From Thauera carbonicopians (lineage in GTDB: Bacteria > Pseudomonadota > Gammaproteobacteria > Burkholderiales > Rhodocyclaceae), in the NCBI RefSeq assembly GCF_025699485.1, contig NZ_JANUXN010000011.1, forward strand, positions 1 through 64,000: a DNA stretch of 64,000 nt. Direction: 5' to 3'. A program made the position numbers and the translations under genes. Positions 26,989-37,986 of this stretch are shown here, one piece after another; the first letter of the stretch is position 1; every line of letters starts with the position of its first letter. Below the pieces are notes generated by a model. It saw only the letters and a list, made by a program, of their open reading frames with translations, ran no database searches and was not told the origin of the DNA.

Positions 26989-29900
26989 ATGAATCCGCTT
27001 TCCGAACCCCTTCCCGAATCGCCCGCGCCGGAGTCGCCTGCGGCGCGGCGCGCCCGGCGTTCGCGCGCGGTACTGGGCCGGATCGGCAAGGCGCTGGTAT
27101 TGGGCTGGATCGTCGTCGCCAGCGCGATGCTGTTGCTGAGGCATGTGGTGCTGCCCGCGGTCGGCGAGTTCCACGACGAGATCGCCGGCATTGCCGGGCG
27201 TTCGCTCGGCCTGCCGGTGGCGATCGAGGCGATCGACGGCGACTGGGCCGGCTGGCGTCCGCGCCTGGTGTTGCAGCGTGTCACCTTGTCGGATGCCGAG
27301 GGTCGGCCGGCCCTGAATCTGCCCAGGGTGGACGCCACGCTCGCCTGGACTTCATTGCTGCGCAGACAGGCGCATTTCCACCGGCTGGAGATCACGGCGC
27401 CGGAGCTGAGGCTGCGGCGCGATGCGGATGGGCGGGTGTTCGTCGCCGGCCTGCCGGTGGCGGACGGCGATGCCGATGGCGGCGGGCTGGACTGGCTGCT
27501 GGCACAGCGCCAGATCGTGATCCACGATGCCGTGCTGCGCTGGGACGATCGCCTGCGGGCGGCGCCGGAGCTGGTGCTGGAAAACGTCGAGATCCGCCTC
27601 GACCAGCGCTTCGGCCAGCGCCGCTTCGCCCTGCGTGCCCAGCCGCCGCAGGCGCTGGCGTCGACGCTGGACGTGCGCGGCGAACTGCAGCGCCTCGATG
27701 CCGATGCGCCGCTGTCGCTGGCCTCGGCCGGGCGGCTCTACGTTTCGCTCGACCGCGCCGACCTGGGGGGCTGGCAGCCGTGGCTGGATTATCCGCTGCC
27801 GCTGCAGGGCAACGGCGGCGTGCGCGCGTGGCTGGAGTCGCGGCAGGAGGGGCGCTTCGCGCTGCCGAGCGGCCTGGGGTTCGGTCAGGCGGCCGGGCGC
27901 GGCTGGGCGGTGACGGCGGATCTGGCGCTGGACGGAGTGCGCACGCAACTCGGCAACGGCTTGCCCGAGCTGCTGCTGGAGCGCCTGGACGGGCGCCTGA
28001 GCGTCGAGCGCGTGGCCGACGAGTATCGCCTGAGCACGCAGGGCCTGGCGCTGCGTACCGCCGATGGGCCGGCGCTGCCGCCGACCGATCTCGAACTGCA
28101 GTTCAGGGGCGAGGAGTCCGGCCAACAGGGCGGGCGGCTGGCGGCCAACCGGCTCGATTTCGACACCCTGGTCCGTCTGGCTGCTTTCCTGCCGCTCGAC
28201 GAGGCCGTGCGCGACCGGCTTGCCGCGCTCGCGCCGCAGGGCCGGCTGGAGGCCTTGAGCTGGCGCTGGGACGGGGCGCCGGCCGAGCCGCGGGCCTGGG
28301 CCGCGTCGGCACGCTTTGCCGGGCTGGGGCTGCTGGCGGGAGAAGGCATGCCGGGCCTCGGCGGCCTGAGCGGCATGTTCGACGGCGACGAGCAGGGCGG
28401 CCGCTACCGGCTCGACAGCCGCGACGCCCACCTCGATCTGCCGGAGGTGTTCGAGTCCGGGCGCCTGCAGTTCGATCTGCTGCGTGCCGAGGGTGGCTGG
28501 CAGCGGCGCAGCGGGCGGCTCGAGGTCACCCTCGACAGCGCCCAGTTCGACAACGCGGATGCGGCCGGCAGTGCTTCCGGCGTCTACCGGCCGCTGGCCG
28601 GCAGCGCGGGGGAGATCGACCTGCAGGCCCGGCTGACGCGCGCCGAGGGCCGTGCGGTGTGGCGCTATCTGCCGCGCGTGGTGGGGCAGGAAACGCATGA
28701 CTGGGTGCGTGATGCGATCCGCCGCGCCGAGGTGCCGGAAGCCAGCTTGCGGCTGCGCGGCGCGCTCGACGATTTCCCGTTCCGCGATGGCAATGGCGAG
28801 TTTCGCGTCGCGATCCGGGTGGTCGATGGCGTGCTCGACTACGCCGAAGGCTGGCCGCCGATCGAAGGCATCTTCGGCGAAGTGCGCTTCATCGGCCCGG
28901 GAATGCGCATCGAGGCGCCGCGCGGCCGCATCTTCGGCGTGGCGCTGAGCGATGTCGTCGTCGACATGCCCGAGCTGGACACGGCGCTCTCGGATCTGAT
29001 GACCATCACCGGCAAGGCCGCCGGATCGACTGCCGACTTCCTGCGTTTCGTCTCGCAGAGCCCGGTGTCGGCCCGCATCGGCGGCTTCACCGACGGCATG
29101 CGCGCCGAGGGCAGGGGGACGCTCGACCTGCGCCTGGAGATGCCGCTGGAGAACGTCGATGAGAGCAGGGTCGCCGGCGAGTACCGCTTCGGCGCCAACC
29201 GGCTGTGGCTGGTCGAAGGGCTGCCGGTGCTCGAAGGCGCGGCGGGCCGGCTGCGCTTCACCGAGGACAGCCTGTCGATGCCCGAAGGGCGGGCGCAGTT
29301 CCTCGGCGCGCCTGCCCGCATCACGGCGCGCACGCTGGACGACGGCACCGTCCGTTTCGATGCCGGCGGCGTGGCGAGCGCTGCGGCGCTGTCGGCTGCC
29401 TGGGAACTGCCCTTGCTGGCGCATCTGTCGGGCAGCACGGCGTGGAAGGCCCAGGTCGGTGTCAGCGCGGGCAGCGTGCATGTGGGCGTGGAGTCGGATC
29501 TGGCCGGACTGGCGTCGAGCCTGCCCGCGCCGCTGAACAAGAACGTGGGCGAAAGCTGGCCGCTGAACGTCCGCTTCAATGCGCCGGGCGGGGCCGCAGC
29601 CCGAAGCTTGAAGCTGGATCTGGCGGAGGAGAGCGGCATGCCGCTGCGGGCCGAGCTGCGCTGGCCGGCCGACGGCCCGATGCGCGGCGGTCTGGCGCTG
29701 AATGCCGCACCGACCGCCGCGCTGCGGCTGGCCGAGCGTGGCTTGCGGGTGGAAGGGCATTTCGATGCCCTCGATGCCGACGCCTGGCGCAGGACTTTCG
29801 ACGCCGAAGCCGGCGGCGGTGATGGAACGGGGGCGCTGCCCCTGCAGGTGGCCGACCTGTCGCTGCAGATCGGCCGCCTGCAGATTTTCGGCCAGACGCT

Positions 29901-30942
29901 GAATGGCTTTGCCCTGCACGGCGTCAGCGATGCGGGCGGCTGGAAGGCGCGCATCGACAGCGACCGCGCCGCGGGTGAACTCGACTGGCGCGACAGTGGC
30001 GCCGGCGCCCTGCACGCACGTTTCGAACGCCTGAGCATCGGCCAGGCGCGGGACACCGAGGAAGGCGGCACGAACGAGGCAACTGCGGCGGTGGAGGACA
30101 CCGAGACGCCGCCGCGCCGGCTGCCGGCGCTCGACGTGGTCGCCGAGCAGTTCGTGCTGGGCGGCAGGGAACTCGGCCGGCTCGAAGTGTCCGCGCGCAA
30201 CCGCGCCGGGGCATGGCAGCTCGAGCAGTTCGGGCTTCGCAATGCGGACGGGCAGTTGAACGGCAGCGGTGAATGGCGTACCACGGGCCGGCAGTCGACC
30301 CGGCTCGATTTCGACCTGCAGGTGGAGGACATCGGCCGCTTCTCGCAGCGCCTCGGCTACGACGACGTGGTGCGGGGCGGCAAGGCCACGCTGGGCGGCC
30401 AGCTGCGCTGGCAGGGCGCGCCGACCCGCATCCACTATCCGACGCTGGCCGGCCGCATGGAGCTGGCGGCGGAAGCGGGCCAGTTCAACAAGCTCGAACC
30501 CGGTGTCGGCCGCCTGCTGGGCATCCTCAGCCTGCAGGCCTTGCCGCGCCGGATCACACTCGATTTCCGCGACGTGTTCTCGGCAGGATTCGCCTTCGAT
30601 GGCATTTCCGGTAGCATCGACGTGGCCGATGGCGTGATGCGTACCGACGATCTCGAGATTCGCGGACCGGCGGCACGCGTGCGCATGCGCGGCTCGGCCG
30701 ATGTCGAGGCCGAGACCCAGGACCTGCGTGTCGCGGTGCAGCCCACGCTGTCGGAGTCGGTCGCGATCGGCGCCGCCGCGGGTCTGCTGAACCCGGTGGC
30801 GGGCGTGGTGACCTATCTGGCGCAGAAGGCGCTCAGCGACCCGATCGAAAAACTCTTTGCCTATGAATATGAGATCACCGGCACCTGGGCCGACCCTGCC
30901 GTCCGGCGCCTCGGTGCTGCGCAGCCGGCGCCGGCCGAATGA
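26989..30942 (+). CDS. yhdP: YhdP family protein (AsmA-like envelope lipid transport)
   Basis: 1317 residues from ATG MNPLSEPLPE. One N-terminal membrane helix (about 37-58) is followed by a very long periplasmic beta-rich region. An AsmA-like C-terminus (about 1080-1300) contains FNKLEPGVGRLLGILSLQALPRRITLDFRDVF (quoted in part as GRLLGILSLQALPRR) and the end block GAAAGLLNPVAGVVTYLAQKAL. YhdP is thought to bridge inner and outer membranes and move phospholipids outward. A GTG at 26932 is possible but adds no family-like sequence. It is followed by nit and tldD on the same strand, a common arrangement. Confidence 0.92.
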   Translation: MNPLSEPLPESPAPESPAARRARRSRAVLGRIGKALVLGWIVVASAMLLLRHVVLPAVGEFHDEIAGIAGRSLGLPVAIEAIDGDWAGWRPRLVLQRVTLSDAEGRPALNLPRVDATLAWTSLLRRQAHFHRLEITAPELRLRRDADGRVFVAGLPVADGDADGGGLDWLLAQRQIVIHDAVLRWDDRLRAAPELVLENVEIRLDQRFGQRRFALRAQPPQALASTLDVRGELQRLDADAPLSLASAGRLYVSLDRADLGGWQPWLDYPLPLQGNGGVRAWLESRQEGRFALPSGLGFGQAAGRGWAVTADLALDGVRTQLGNGLPELLLERLDGRLSVERVADEYRLSTQGLALRTADGPALPPTDLELQFRGEESGQQGGRLAANRLDFDTLVRLAAFLPLDEAVRDRLAALAPQGRLEALSWRWDGAPAEPRAWAASARFAGLGLLAGEGMPGLGGLSGMFDGDEQGGRYRLDSRDAHLDLPEVFESGRLQFDLLRAEGGWQRRSGRLEVTLDSAQFDNADAAGSASGVYRPLAGSAGEIDLQARLTRAEGRAVWRYLPRVVGQETHDWVRDAIRRAEVPEASLRLRGALDDFPFRDGNGEFRVAIRVVDGVLDYAEGWPPIEGIFGEVRFIGPGMRIEAPRGRIFGVALSDVVVDMPELDTALSDLMTITGKAAGSTADFLRFVSQSPVSARIGGFTDGMRAEGRGTLDLRLEMPLENVDESRVAGEYRFGANRLWLVEGLPVLEGAAGRLRFTEDSLSMPEGRAQFLGAPARITARTLDDGTVRFDAGGVASAAALSAAWELPLLAHLSGSTAWKAQVGVSAGSVHVGVESDLAGLASSLPAPLNKNVGESWPLNVRFNAPGGAAARSLKLDLAEESGMPLRAELRWPADGPMRGGLALNAAPTAALRLAERGLRVEGHFDALDADAWRRTFDAEAGGGDGTGALPLQVADLSLQIGRLQIFGQTLNGFALHGVSDAGGWKARIDSDRAAGELDWRDSGAGALHARFERLSIGQARDTEEGGTNEATAAVEDTETPPRRLPALDVVAEQFVLGGRELGRLEVSARNRAGAWQLEQFGLRNADGQLNGSGEWRTTGRQSTRLDFDLQVEDIGRFSQRLGYDDVVRGGKATLGGQLRWQGAPTRIHYPTLAGRMELAAEAGQFNKLEPGVGRLLGILSLQALPRRITLDFRDVFSAGFAFDGISGSIDVADGVMRTDDLEIRGPAARVRMRGSADVEAETQDLRVAVQPTLSESVAIGAAAGLLNPVAGVVTYLAQKALSDPIEKLFAYEYEITGTWADPAVRRLGAAQPAPAE

Positions 30943-31014
30943 GATGCCGGACGGCCGGTCCGTGATCTGCCGCGCTTTTCAGCTTTGACCCCACCCGAGA
31001 TTGCCAGGCCCTGC

Positions 31015-31857
31015 ATGAACGAACCGTCTTCTTCCGTATCCGTATCCGCTTCCGGCAGCGCGCGTGTCGCTGCCATCCAGATGGTGTCCGGTCCCGACGT
31101 GGCCGGAAACCTCGAAACCGCCGCCGGCCTGGTGGCCGAGGCCGCCGCTGCCGGCGCACGCCTGGTGGCGCTGCCTGAGTACTTCCCGCTGATCAGTGCC
31201 GACGAACAGGCCAAGGTCGGCATCCGCGAGGCCGACGGCAGCGGGCCGCTGCAGGATTTCCTTGCCGGGCTGGCGAGCCGGCACGGCGTCTGGCTGGTGG
31301 GCGGCACGGTGCCGCTGGTGGCCGAGGCCGACGACAAGGTGCGCAACAGCACGCTGGTGTATGACGATGCCGGCCGGCGCGTGGCGCGCTACGACAAGAT
31401 CCACCTGTTCGGCTTCCAGCGCGGCGGCGAGCGCTACGACGAGGCGGCGACGATCGAGCCGGGCGCCACCGTGTGCAGCTTCGATTCGCCCGTCGGGCGC
31501 GTGGGGCTGTCGGTGTGCTACGACCTGCGTTTTCCCGAACTCTTCCGCGCCATGGGCGAGCTCGACCTGATCGTGCTGCCGGCCGCCTTCACCCACACCA
31601 CCGGCCGGGCGCACTGGGAAGTGCTGCTGCGTGCCCGCGCGATCGAGAACCAGTGCTACGTGATGGCGCCGGCCCAGGGCGGGTGCCATCCGAGCGGACG
31701 CGTGACCTGGGGCCACAGCATGATCGTCGACCCCTGGGGCGACGTGCTCGCCTGCCGCGACGAAGGCCCGGGCGTGGTGCTGGCGGAGGTCGATGTCGGG
31801 CGCATCGCGGCCGTGCGCGAAAGCCTGCCGGCGCTGCACCACCGTTGCCTGGGCTGA
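31015..31857 (+). CDS. Nit-type carbon-nitrogen hydrolase (deaminated glutathione amidase-like)
   Basis: 280 residues from ATG MNEPSSS; a TTG at 30985 is possible. The nitrilase-superfamily triad is complete: Glu55 (LPEYF), Lys128 (YDKIHLF) and Cys168 ([10 protein letters not shown]). [18 protein letters not shown] is the typical C-terminal block. The Nit1 branch repairs deaminated glutathione formed by transaminases. It lies between yhdP and tldD, probably in one transcript. Confidence 0.9.
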   Translation: MNEPSSSVSVSASGSARVAAIQMVSGPDVAGNLETAAGLVAEAAAAGARLVALPEYFPLISADEQAKVGIREADGSGPLQDFLAGLASRHGVWLVGGTVPLVAEADDKVRNSTLVYDDAGRRVARYDKIHLFGFQRGGERYDEAATIEPGATVCSFDSPVGRVGLSVCYDLRFPELFRAMGELDLIVLPAAFTHTTGRAHWEVLLRARAIENQCYVMAPAQGGCHPSGRVTWGHSMIVDPWGDVLACRDEGPGVVLAEVDVGRIAAVRESLPALHHRCLG

Positions 31858-31946
31858 ATCCCCGGCCATATACATCGAACCAGAATCGGGCGCGATCGTT
31901 TGTGCGCCCGGCCGGTCCAACCCGGCAACGAATCCAAGGATCCAGC

Positions 31947-33392
31947 ATGAGCAAGAGCCAGAACCCGCTGAAAACCGCCGACCGCTACCTGCTGTCGCCC
32001 TATGGCCTGGGCGAGGCGGAGTTGGAGAAGACCTTCCGCAAGCTGATGCGCCACGACATCGACTTCGCCGACCTGTATTTCCAGTATCAGCGCTCCGAAG
32101 CCTGGAGCCTGGAAGAAGGCATCGTCAAGTCGGGCAGCTTCGACATCGAGCAGGGCGTGGGCGTGCGTGCGATCAGCGGCGAGAAGACGGCTTTCGCCTA
32201 TTCGGACGACATCTCGCTCGACGCGCTGCTGGATGCGGCCACCGCCACCCGCGCGATCGCCGCCGCCGGCGAGCGCCGCAGCGTGAACATCGTGCCGCAC
32301 AAGCTCAAGACGCCGCTGTACCGCGGCGACGATCCGCTCGATTCGCTCGACGATACCGCCAAGGTCAGGCTGCTGGAGCGGCTCGAGGGCTTCGCCCGCG
32401 CCGAAGACCCGCGTGTCACCCAGGTCATGGCGCACATCGCCGGCAGTTGGGAAGTGGTGATGGTGGCGCGCAGCGACGGCCACCTGGCGGCCGACGTGCG
32501 GCCGCTGGTGCGGGTGTCGATCACCGTGATCATGGAGGAGGACGGCCGCCGCGAGCAGGGCAGCGGCGGTGGTGGCGGGCGCTACGACTATGCCTATTTC
32601 AGCGACGAGCGCCTGCACGAGTATGCGCACGCTGCGGTGCATCAGGCGCGCGTCAACCTCGGTGCCGATCCGGCGCCGGCCGGCAGCATGCCGGTGGTGC
32701 TGGGACCGGGCTGGCCCGGCATCCTGCTGCACGAGGCGATCGGCCACGGCCTGGAGGGCGACTTCAACCGCAAGGGCAGCTCGGCCTTTTCCGGCCGCAT
32801 CGGCCAGCAGGTCGCGGCCAAGGGCGTCACCGTGGTCGATGACGGCACGCTGCCGGACCGCCGCGGCTCGCTGTCGATCGACGACGAAGGCAATCCGACC
32901 CGGCGCACGGTGCTGATCGAGGACGGCATCCTCACCGGCTACATGCAGGACATGATGAATGCCCGCCTGATGGGCATGGCGCCGACCGGCAACGGCCGGC
33001 GCGAATCCTTCGCCCATCTGCCGTTGCCGCGCATGACCAATACCTACATGCTGAACGGCGACAAGGACCCGGAAGAGATCATCAAGTCGGTGAAGAAGGG
33101 CTTGTATGCGGTGAACTTCGGCGGCGGCCAGGTCGACATCACCTCGGGCAAGTTCGTGTTCTCGACCGCCGAGGCCTACCTGATCGAGAACGGCAAGGTC
33201 ACCCGCCCGGTCAAGGGCGCGACGCTGATCGGCAACGGCCCGGATGCGCTGACCAAGGTGAAGCTGATCGGCAACGACATGCGGCTCGACCCCGGCGTCG
33301 GCACCTGCGGCAAGGACGGCCAGAGCGTGCCGGTGGGCGTCGGCCAGCCGACGCTGCGCATCGACGGGCTGACGGTGGGCGGTACGGCCTGA
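31947..33392 (+). CDS. tldD: metalloprotease TldD
   Basis: 481 residues, ATG with AAGGA upstream. The HExxxH zinc motif HEAIGH is at 262-267, followed by [12 protein letters not shown]; the third ligand Cys lies in the C-terminal [10 protein letters not shown]. TldD works with PmbA/TldE to degrade unfolded or modified peptides (microcin B17 and CcdA in Escherichia coli). tldE is not in the window. Full length. Confidence 0.95.
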   Translation: MSKSQNPLKTADRYLLSPYGLGEAELEKTFRKLMRHDIDFADLYFQYQRSEAWSLEEGIVKSGSFDIEQGVGVRAISGEKTAFAYSDDISLDALLDAATATRAIAAAGERRSVNIVPHKLKTPLYRGDDPLDSLDDTAKVRLLERLEGFARAEDPRVTQVMAHIAGSWEVVMVARSDGHLAADVRPLVRVSITVIMEEDGRREQGSGGGGGRYDYAYFSDERLHEYAHAAVHQARVNLGADPAPAGSMPVVLGPGWPGILLHEAIGHGLEGDFNRKGSSAFSGRIGQQVAAKGVTVVDDGTLPDRRGSLSIDDEGNPTRRTVLIEDGILTGYMQDMMNARLMGMAPTGNGRRESFAHLPLPRMTNTYMLNGDKDPEEIIKSVKKGLYAVNFGGGQVDITSGKFVFSTAEAYLIENGKVTRPVKGATLIGNGPDALTKVKLIGNDMRLDPGVGTCGKDGQSVPVGVGQPTLRIDGLTVGGTA

Positions 33393-33409
33393 TTCGGATC
33401 GTCAGGCAG

Positions 33410-33438
33410 GGGGGCGCGGCGCTTGTCTCCGCGCCCCC
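33410..33438. terminator. bidirectional GC hairpin between tldD and the small exported gene
   Basis: 10-bp perfect stem GGGGGCGCGG / CCGCGCCCCC with a 9-base loop between two convergent genes. No clear T-tract on either side. Confidence 0.45.
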
Positions 33439-33476
33439 GCGGCTTGCCGTTTCCCCATGCACCCGATGAGCCTGGT

Positions 33477-33662
33477 TCAGCTCTGGACCGGCTTGCTGAT
33501 CTTGTCCTTGGTGCCGCCGGTGTCGTGCTTTTCGCCGCTGCAGTTGCTCGGCACGTCGATCTCCACGCTCGGCAGCAGGCTGGTGGCCTGGGCCGGGGTG
33601 CAGATGGCGTAGGCCAGCGCGGTGGTGGTGATGAGGGTGGCGATGGTCTGGCGCTTGATCAT
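33477..33662 (-). CDS. small exported protein, unknown function
   Basis: 61 residues. A clear signal peptide (MIKRQTIATLITTTALAYA, cut near AQA-TS) leaves a 35-residue mature peptide containing one Cys (VPSNCSGEKHDTGGTKDK). The ribosome site AAAGGAG is ideally placed. It starts 20 bases after glrR on the same strand, so it is probably the last gene of the glrK-qseG-glrR transcript. It is not recognised; the clean start and signal peptide argue that it is real. Confidence 0.7.
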   Translation of the reverse strand: MIKRQTIATLITTTALAYAICTPAQATSLLPSVEIDVPSNCSGEKHDTGGTKDKISKPVQS

Positions 33663-33682
33663 GGCATGCTCCTTTGGTCTGT

Positions 33683-35076
<1,394 letters not shown>

Positions 35077-35080
<4 letters not shown>

Positions 35081-35601
35081 TGGGAACGCGGGCGCGGCGT
35101 AGCTGGCACCGGCGGCGTCAGGCTGCGCTCGATTTCGGCCAGGGCATCGAGCTTGCGTTGCAGTGCTTCGTTGCGCTGCTCGCTGTCCTTGAGTGCTTCG
35201 GCGCTTTGTTCGAGTTGCTGGCCGAGGCGCTCGTTGAGCCCGGCGAGTCGCTGGCGCTCCTGGACCTGCTCGAGCAGTGCGCGCGCGTATGGATGCAGCG
35301 CGCGCGATTCGGCGTCTTCGGCGGCCAGCAGCCCCTGCAGCAGGCTTCGGGCGCGCGGCAGGTTGGATTGGCGCGGCCTGGCGGCGCGGATTGCCGCCTG
35401 CATGGTCTGCTCGGCGGTGGTGGCCTGCGTTTCGCCGTGATGCGAAGCGCCGCCTTCGGCCTTGTCGGGATGGGGCAGCGCTGCGCAGCTCGACAGCAGC
35501 AGTGCGCCCAGCAGCAGGAGCAGGGCGGCAGGCGAGGTGCCGGACGAAGCGGCGGGTGCGGTGGCGCGTGGCATCGGGCTCGGATGGAAGTCAGGTCGCA
35601 T
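35077..35601 (-). CDS. qseG: QseG/GlrQ-like outer-membrane lipoprotein
   Basis: 174 residues from the ATG at 35601 (overlaps the kinase stop by 11 bases; ATG 35577 is an alternative). A hydrophobic segment ends in the lipobox LLSSCAAL, so Cys is lipidated. The remainder is a long coiled coil (QVQERQRLAGLNERLGQQLE and onward, rich in Glu/Gln/Leu). QseG in enterobacteria activates the GlrK kinase from the periplasmic side. It is assigned by position between kinase and regulator plus lipobox and coiled coil; sequence identity cannot be judged here. Confidence 0.8.
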
Positions 35602-37048
35602 GGGGAAGTTCGACTCGGAAATGGGCGCCGCGTTCGACCGGAAGCGCGGAAACCTTGCCGTGATGTGCGGCAATGAATTCCCGCACGATCGCGAGGCCGA
35701 GGCCAGTGCCCTTGGACGTACGCTCGTCCGGATGGCTGCCCTGGAAGAAGGGCTCGAAGATGCGCTCGGATTCTTCCGGCCGGATGCCGGGGCCGTCGTC
35801 GATGCAGTCGATGAGCACTTTCTCGTCCTGCGCAGACAGCTCGACCCGCACCTTGCTGCCAGTCGGGCTGAAACCGACGGCGTTGGCGATCAGGTTCGAC
35901 AAGGCGATGCGCAATTTGCCGGGGTCGGCGCGCACGAGCGGGGCGTCGCCGACGATGTCGATCGCCACGCCGCGCGCCTGCGCCTGCAACTGCAGCTCGC
36001 TGGCGACTTCGCGCATCATCGGCAGCAAGGCGCTCGGCTGCAGGTCGAGGCGGCGGGAGTCGAACTGGATGGCGTTGTAGTGCAGCAGTTGTTCGATGCG
36101 TTCCTGCAGGGCGCGCGTATTGTGCTCGAGGATGGCCGTGACTTCCTGCTGCTCGGGCGTGAGCCGGCCGAGTACGCCGTCCGCGAGCAGGGAGACGCCC
36201 TCGCGCAGCGAGGCGAGCGGCGTCTTGAGCTCATGGGAGACATGGCGCAGCACGCGATTCCGGTTCGCTTCCAGTTCGCTCAGGCGCACGCGCAGCCAGT
36301 CGAGCTGCTTGCCGACCCGGCGCAGATCCGCCGGGCCGTCGATGCGGATGGCCTGGTTGAGGCGATTCTCGCCGAGGTCCGAGATGCTCCGCTCGATGTG
36401 GCGCAGCGGGCGCAGCAGCCACCAGCCGGTCAGTGCGGCAAGGACGACGGACAGTGCCAGTGCGCCGAGAATCTGCCGGGTCAGCTGTTCGCGGCGCTGG
36501 TCGAGGGTGTCGAGCAACTTGCCGTTGCTATCGATGATGTGCGTGCGAACGGCCTGGGCCAGGTCGTCGTTGAGCCGAGCCAGCTCCGCGAGGGCGGTGG
36601 CTGCAGCCTGGCTGCGCAGCTCGAGGGGGATGGCGGTGGTGTCACCCGCCACCGCAGCCTCGGCTGCTGCGGCCTGTTCGCGCCATTGGGAGGCGAGTGG
36701 GGCGGCATCGGCCAACTGAGCCTCGATACGGGCCAGAGCGGCGAGGGCTTCGGCGCGAGCGCCGTTGAAGCGTTCGAGGAAGGAGATTTCCTCATGCACC
36801 AGATACTGGCGGGCGCCGCGCTCGAAATCGACGGTCCGTTCGGCGAGCTGCTGCATGTCGCTGTTGAGCTCGAGCAAGGCGGCTGCGCTGCGACGGCTGT
36901 CGCGGGCGAAGCTTTCGAGGTCGAGCCAGCCGCTGATGGCTGCGGCGCTGAGGATGGCGACGATCGACAGGAAGCTCGCGAGCAGAGTCGAACTGAATGA
37001 CGGACGCAGCATTTTTCTTGGCGCTCTGCGGAAAAGTACGGACTTCAT
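35591..37048 (-). CDS. glrK: sensor histidine kinase, GlrK-like
   Basis: 485 residues from the ATG at 37048 (ATG 37012 also plausible; it has AAGAAA upstream). Helix one is at about 20-42, then a roughly 150-residue helical periplasmic domain, helix two at about 193-213, HAMP, phospho-acceptor His272 (LRHVSHELKTPLA), then ATP-binding motifs ANAVGFSPTGS, DDGPGIRPEES and GTGLGLAIV. It is the first gene of the operon and is divergent from the bactofilin gene; the shared 312-bp region carries the GlrR sites. Confidence 0.88.
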   Translation of the reverse strand: MKSVLFRRAPRKMLRPSFSSTLLASFLSIVAILSAAAISGWLDLESFARDSRRSAAALLELNSDMQQLAERTVDFERGARQYLVHEEISFLERFNGARAEALAALARIEAQLADAAPLASQWREQAAAAEAAVAGDTTAIPLELRSQAAATALAELARLNDDLAQAVRTHIIDSNGKLLDTLDQRREQLTRQILGALALSVVLAALTGWWLLRPLRHIERSISDLGENRLNQAIRIDGPADLRRVGKQLDWLRVRLSELEANRNRVLRHVSHELKTPLASLREGVSLLADGVLGRLTPEQQEVTAILEHNTRALQERIEQLLHYNAIQFDSRRLDLQPSALLPMMREVASELQLQAQARGVAIDIVGDAPLVRADPGKLRIALSNLIANAVGFSPTGSKVRVELSAQDEKVLIDCIDDGPGIRPEESERIFEPFFQGSHPDERTSKGTGLGLAIVREFIAAHHGKVSALPVERGAHFRVELPHAT

Positions 37049-37113
37049 GATTCTAGCGAGCCATGAGAGCGCTGGTGCAGGCAAATCGGCCGGGTACGGC
37101 CAATTTCCGGAGC

Positions 37114-37131
37114 TTGTCGCTCCAGTGTGAC
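37114..37131. promoter_or_regulatory. GlrR-type binding site 1
   Basis: TGTC-GCTCCAGTGT-GACA is an exact match to TGTC-N10-GACA, the activator site known from GlrR control of glmY in Escherichia coli. It lies between glrK and the bactofilin gene, about 160 bases upstream of the sigma-54 promoter, a usual enhancer distance. Confidence 0.7.
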
Positions 37132-37181
37132 ACTAAAAAATTTTTTGATAACAGCCATTTGCGACGATTGAATTGAATCAA

Positions 37182-37199
37182 TGTCGGGCTGAGGCGACA
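37182..37199. promoter_or_regulatory. GlrR-type binding site 2
   Basis: TGTC-GGGCTGAGGC-GACA is a second exact TGTC-N10-GACA site, centred 68 bases from the first and about 95 bases upstream of the promoter. Two exact copies in a 70-base stretch next to the regulator gene are unlikely by chance. Confidence 0.72.
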
Positions 37200-37286
37200 A
37201 GATCGGTGCCGCGATGGTGGCACGAAGACGGCATGTTGCCGTGCACCGGGTTTCAAGCGTTTGAAATTACTTGGGAAAGAAACCGG

Positions 37287-37301
37287 TGGCATGAGGCTTG
37301 C
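37287..37301 (+). promoter_or_regulatory. sigma-54 promoter of the bactofilin gene
   Basis: TGGCATGAGGCTTGC fits TGGCAY-R-N4-TTGC with correct -24/-12 spacing. The start would fall near 37313, giving a leader of about 48 bases before the AAGGAG ribosome site and the ATG at 37361. Confidence 0.75.
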
Positions 37302-37360
37302 GAATGGGCTGGAGGTTCAGCAACCGTGTCGGACGGTTGAAGCCAGTCCAAGGAGATGCC

Positions 37361-37948
37361 ATGTTCAACAAGCCGAATCTTTTTCCGAAGCAGACCGAAT
37401 CCGTTGGCCAGCGCTCCACGCCGACGCGACCCGCAACGATGGGAAGCAGCGTTTCCCCGTCCAGCGTGGCTTCGTCTTCCGACTCGGCGCAGGAGGTGAC
37501 CAAGGTGGATTCGGCGAAATCCGAGTCCGCTGCGCCCGTGGAGACTGCAACGGGCGGCAGCCGCCTGATCGTCGGCCCCGACGTCAAGCTGAAGGGCGCC
37601 GAGATCCTGGATTGCGATACCCTGGTCGTCGAGGGCCGGGTCGAGGCGACGATGGACAGCCGCGTCATCCGGATTGCCGAGAATGGTTCCTACGAAGGCA
37701 CGGTCGGCATCGATGTCGCCGAGATCCACGGCCGTTTCGAAGGCGAGCTGACGGCCCGCCAGCAATTGATCATCCATGCCACCGGCCGGGTCAGCGGCAA
37801 GATTCGCTACGGCAAGATCCTGATCGAGGAAGGCGGCGAAGTGTCCGGCGATGTGCAGTCGCTCACCAGGGCGGGAGCCAAGGAAGGATTGCGCGCGGTC
37901 GAGAGCCGCGGCAACGACAGCAAGCCGATTGCGGCAGTGGCCGGTTGA
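37361..37948 (+). CDS. bactofilin
   Basis: 195 residues, ATG with AAGGAG. A disordered Ser/Thr/Pro-rich N-terminus (about 1-65) is followed by the bactofilin beta-helix (about 68-165) with repeating strands such as LKGAEILDCDTLVVEGRVEA and GRFEGELTARQQLIIHATG. The C-terminal tail (about 170-195) is charged. Bactofilins polymerise on the membrane without nucleotide and guide cell shape, stalks, or local peptidoglycan enzymes. The next gene, convergent, encodes a lytic transglycosylase. The promoter is sigma-54 type with GlrR-like sites, which is unusual for this family. Confidence 0.92.
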   Translation: MFNKPNLFPKQTESVGQRSTPTRPATMGSSVSPSSVASSSDSAQEVTKVDSAKSESAAPVETATGGSRLIVGPDVKLKGAEILDCDTLVVEGRVEATMDSRVIRIAENGSYEGTVGIDVAEIHGRFEGELTARQQLIIHATGRVSGKIRYGKILIEEGGEVSGDVQSLTRAGAKEGLRAVESRGNDSKPIAAVAG

Positions 37949-37951
37949 TGT

Positions 37952-37979
37952 CGCAGCGGGGGTGCGTGCCACCCCTGCG
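37952..37979. terminator. hairpin between convergent bactofilin and transglycosylase genes
   Basis: CGCA and GGGGTG arms pair with CACCCC and TGCG across a short loop, with a 3-base bulge. No T-run. It probably serves both genes. Confidence 0.35.
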
Positions 37980-37986
37980 GATTCAT

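Noticed and set aside
27352-30435. 1027-codon open frame on the minus strand within yhdP
   Set aside because: Antisense shadow. The plus-strand YhdP has clear family blocks; the shadow is Arg/Gln/Ala-rich without motifs or ribosome site.
37302-37360. A GlmY-like small RNA driven by the sigma-54 promoter
   Set aside because: Only about 48 bases separate the expected start from the bactofilin ATG, which has its own strong ribosome site and no terminator between, so the transcript is simply the bactofilin mRNA.
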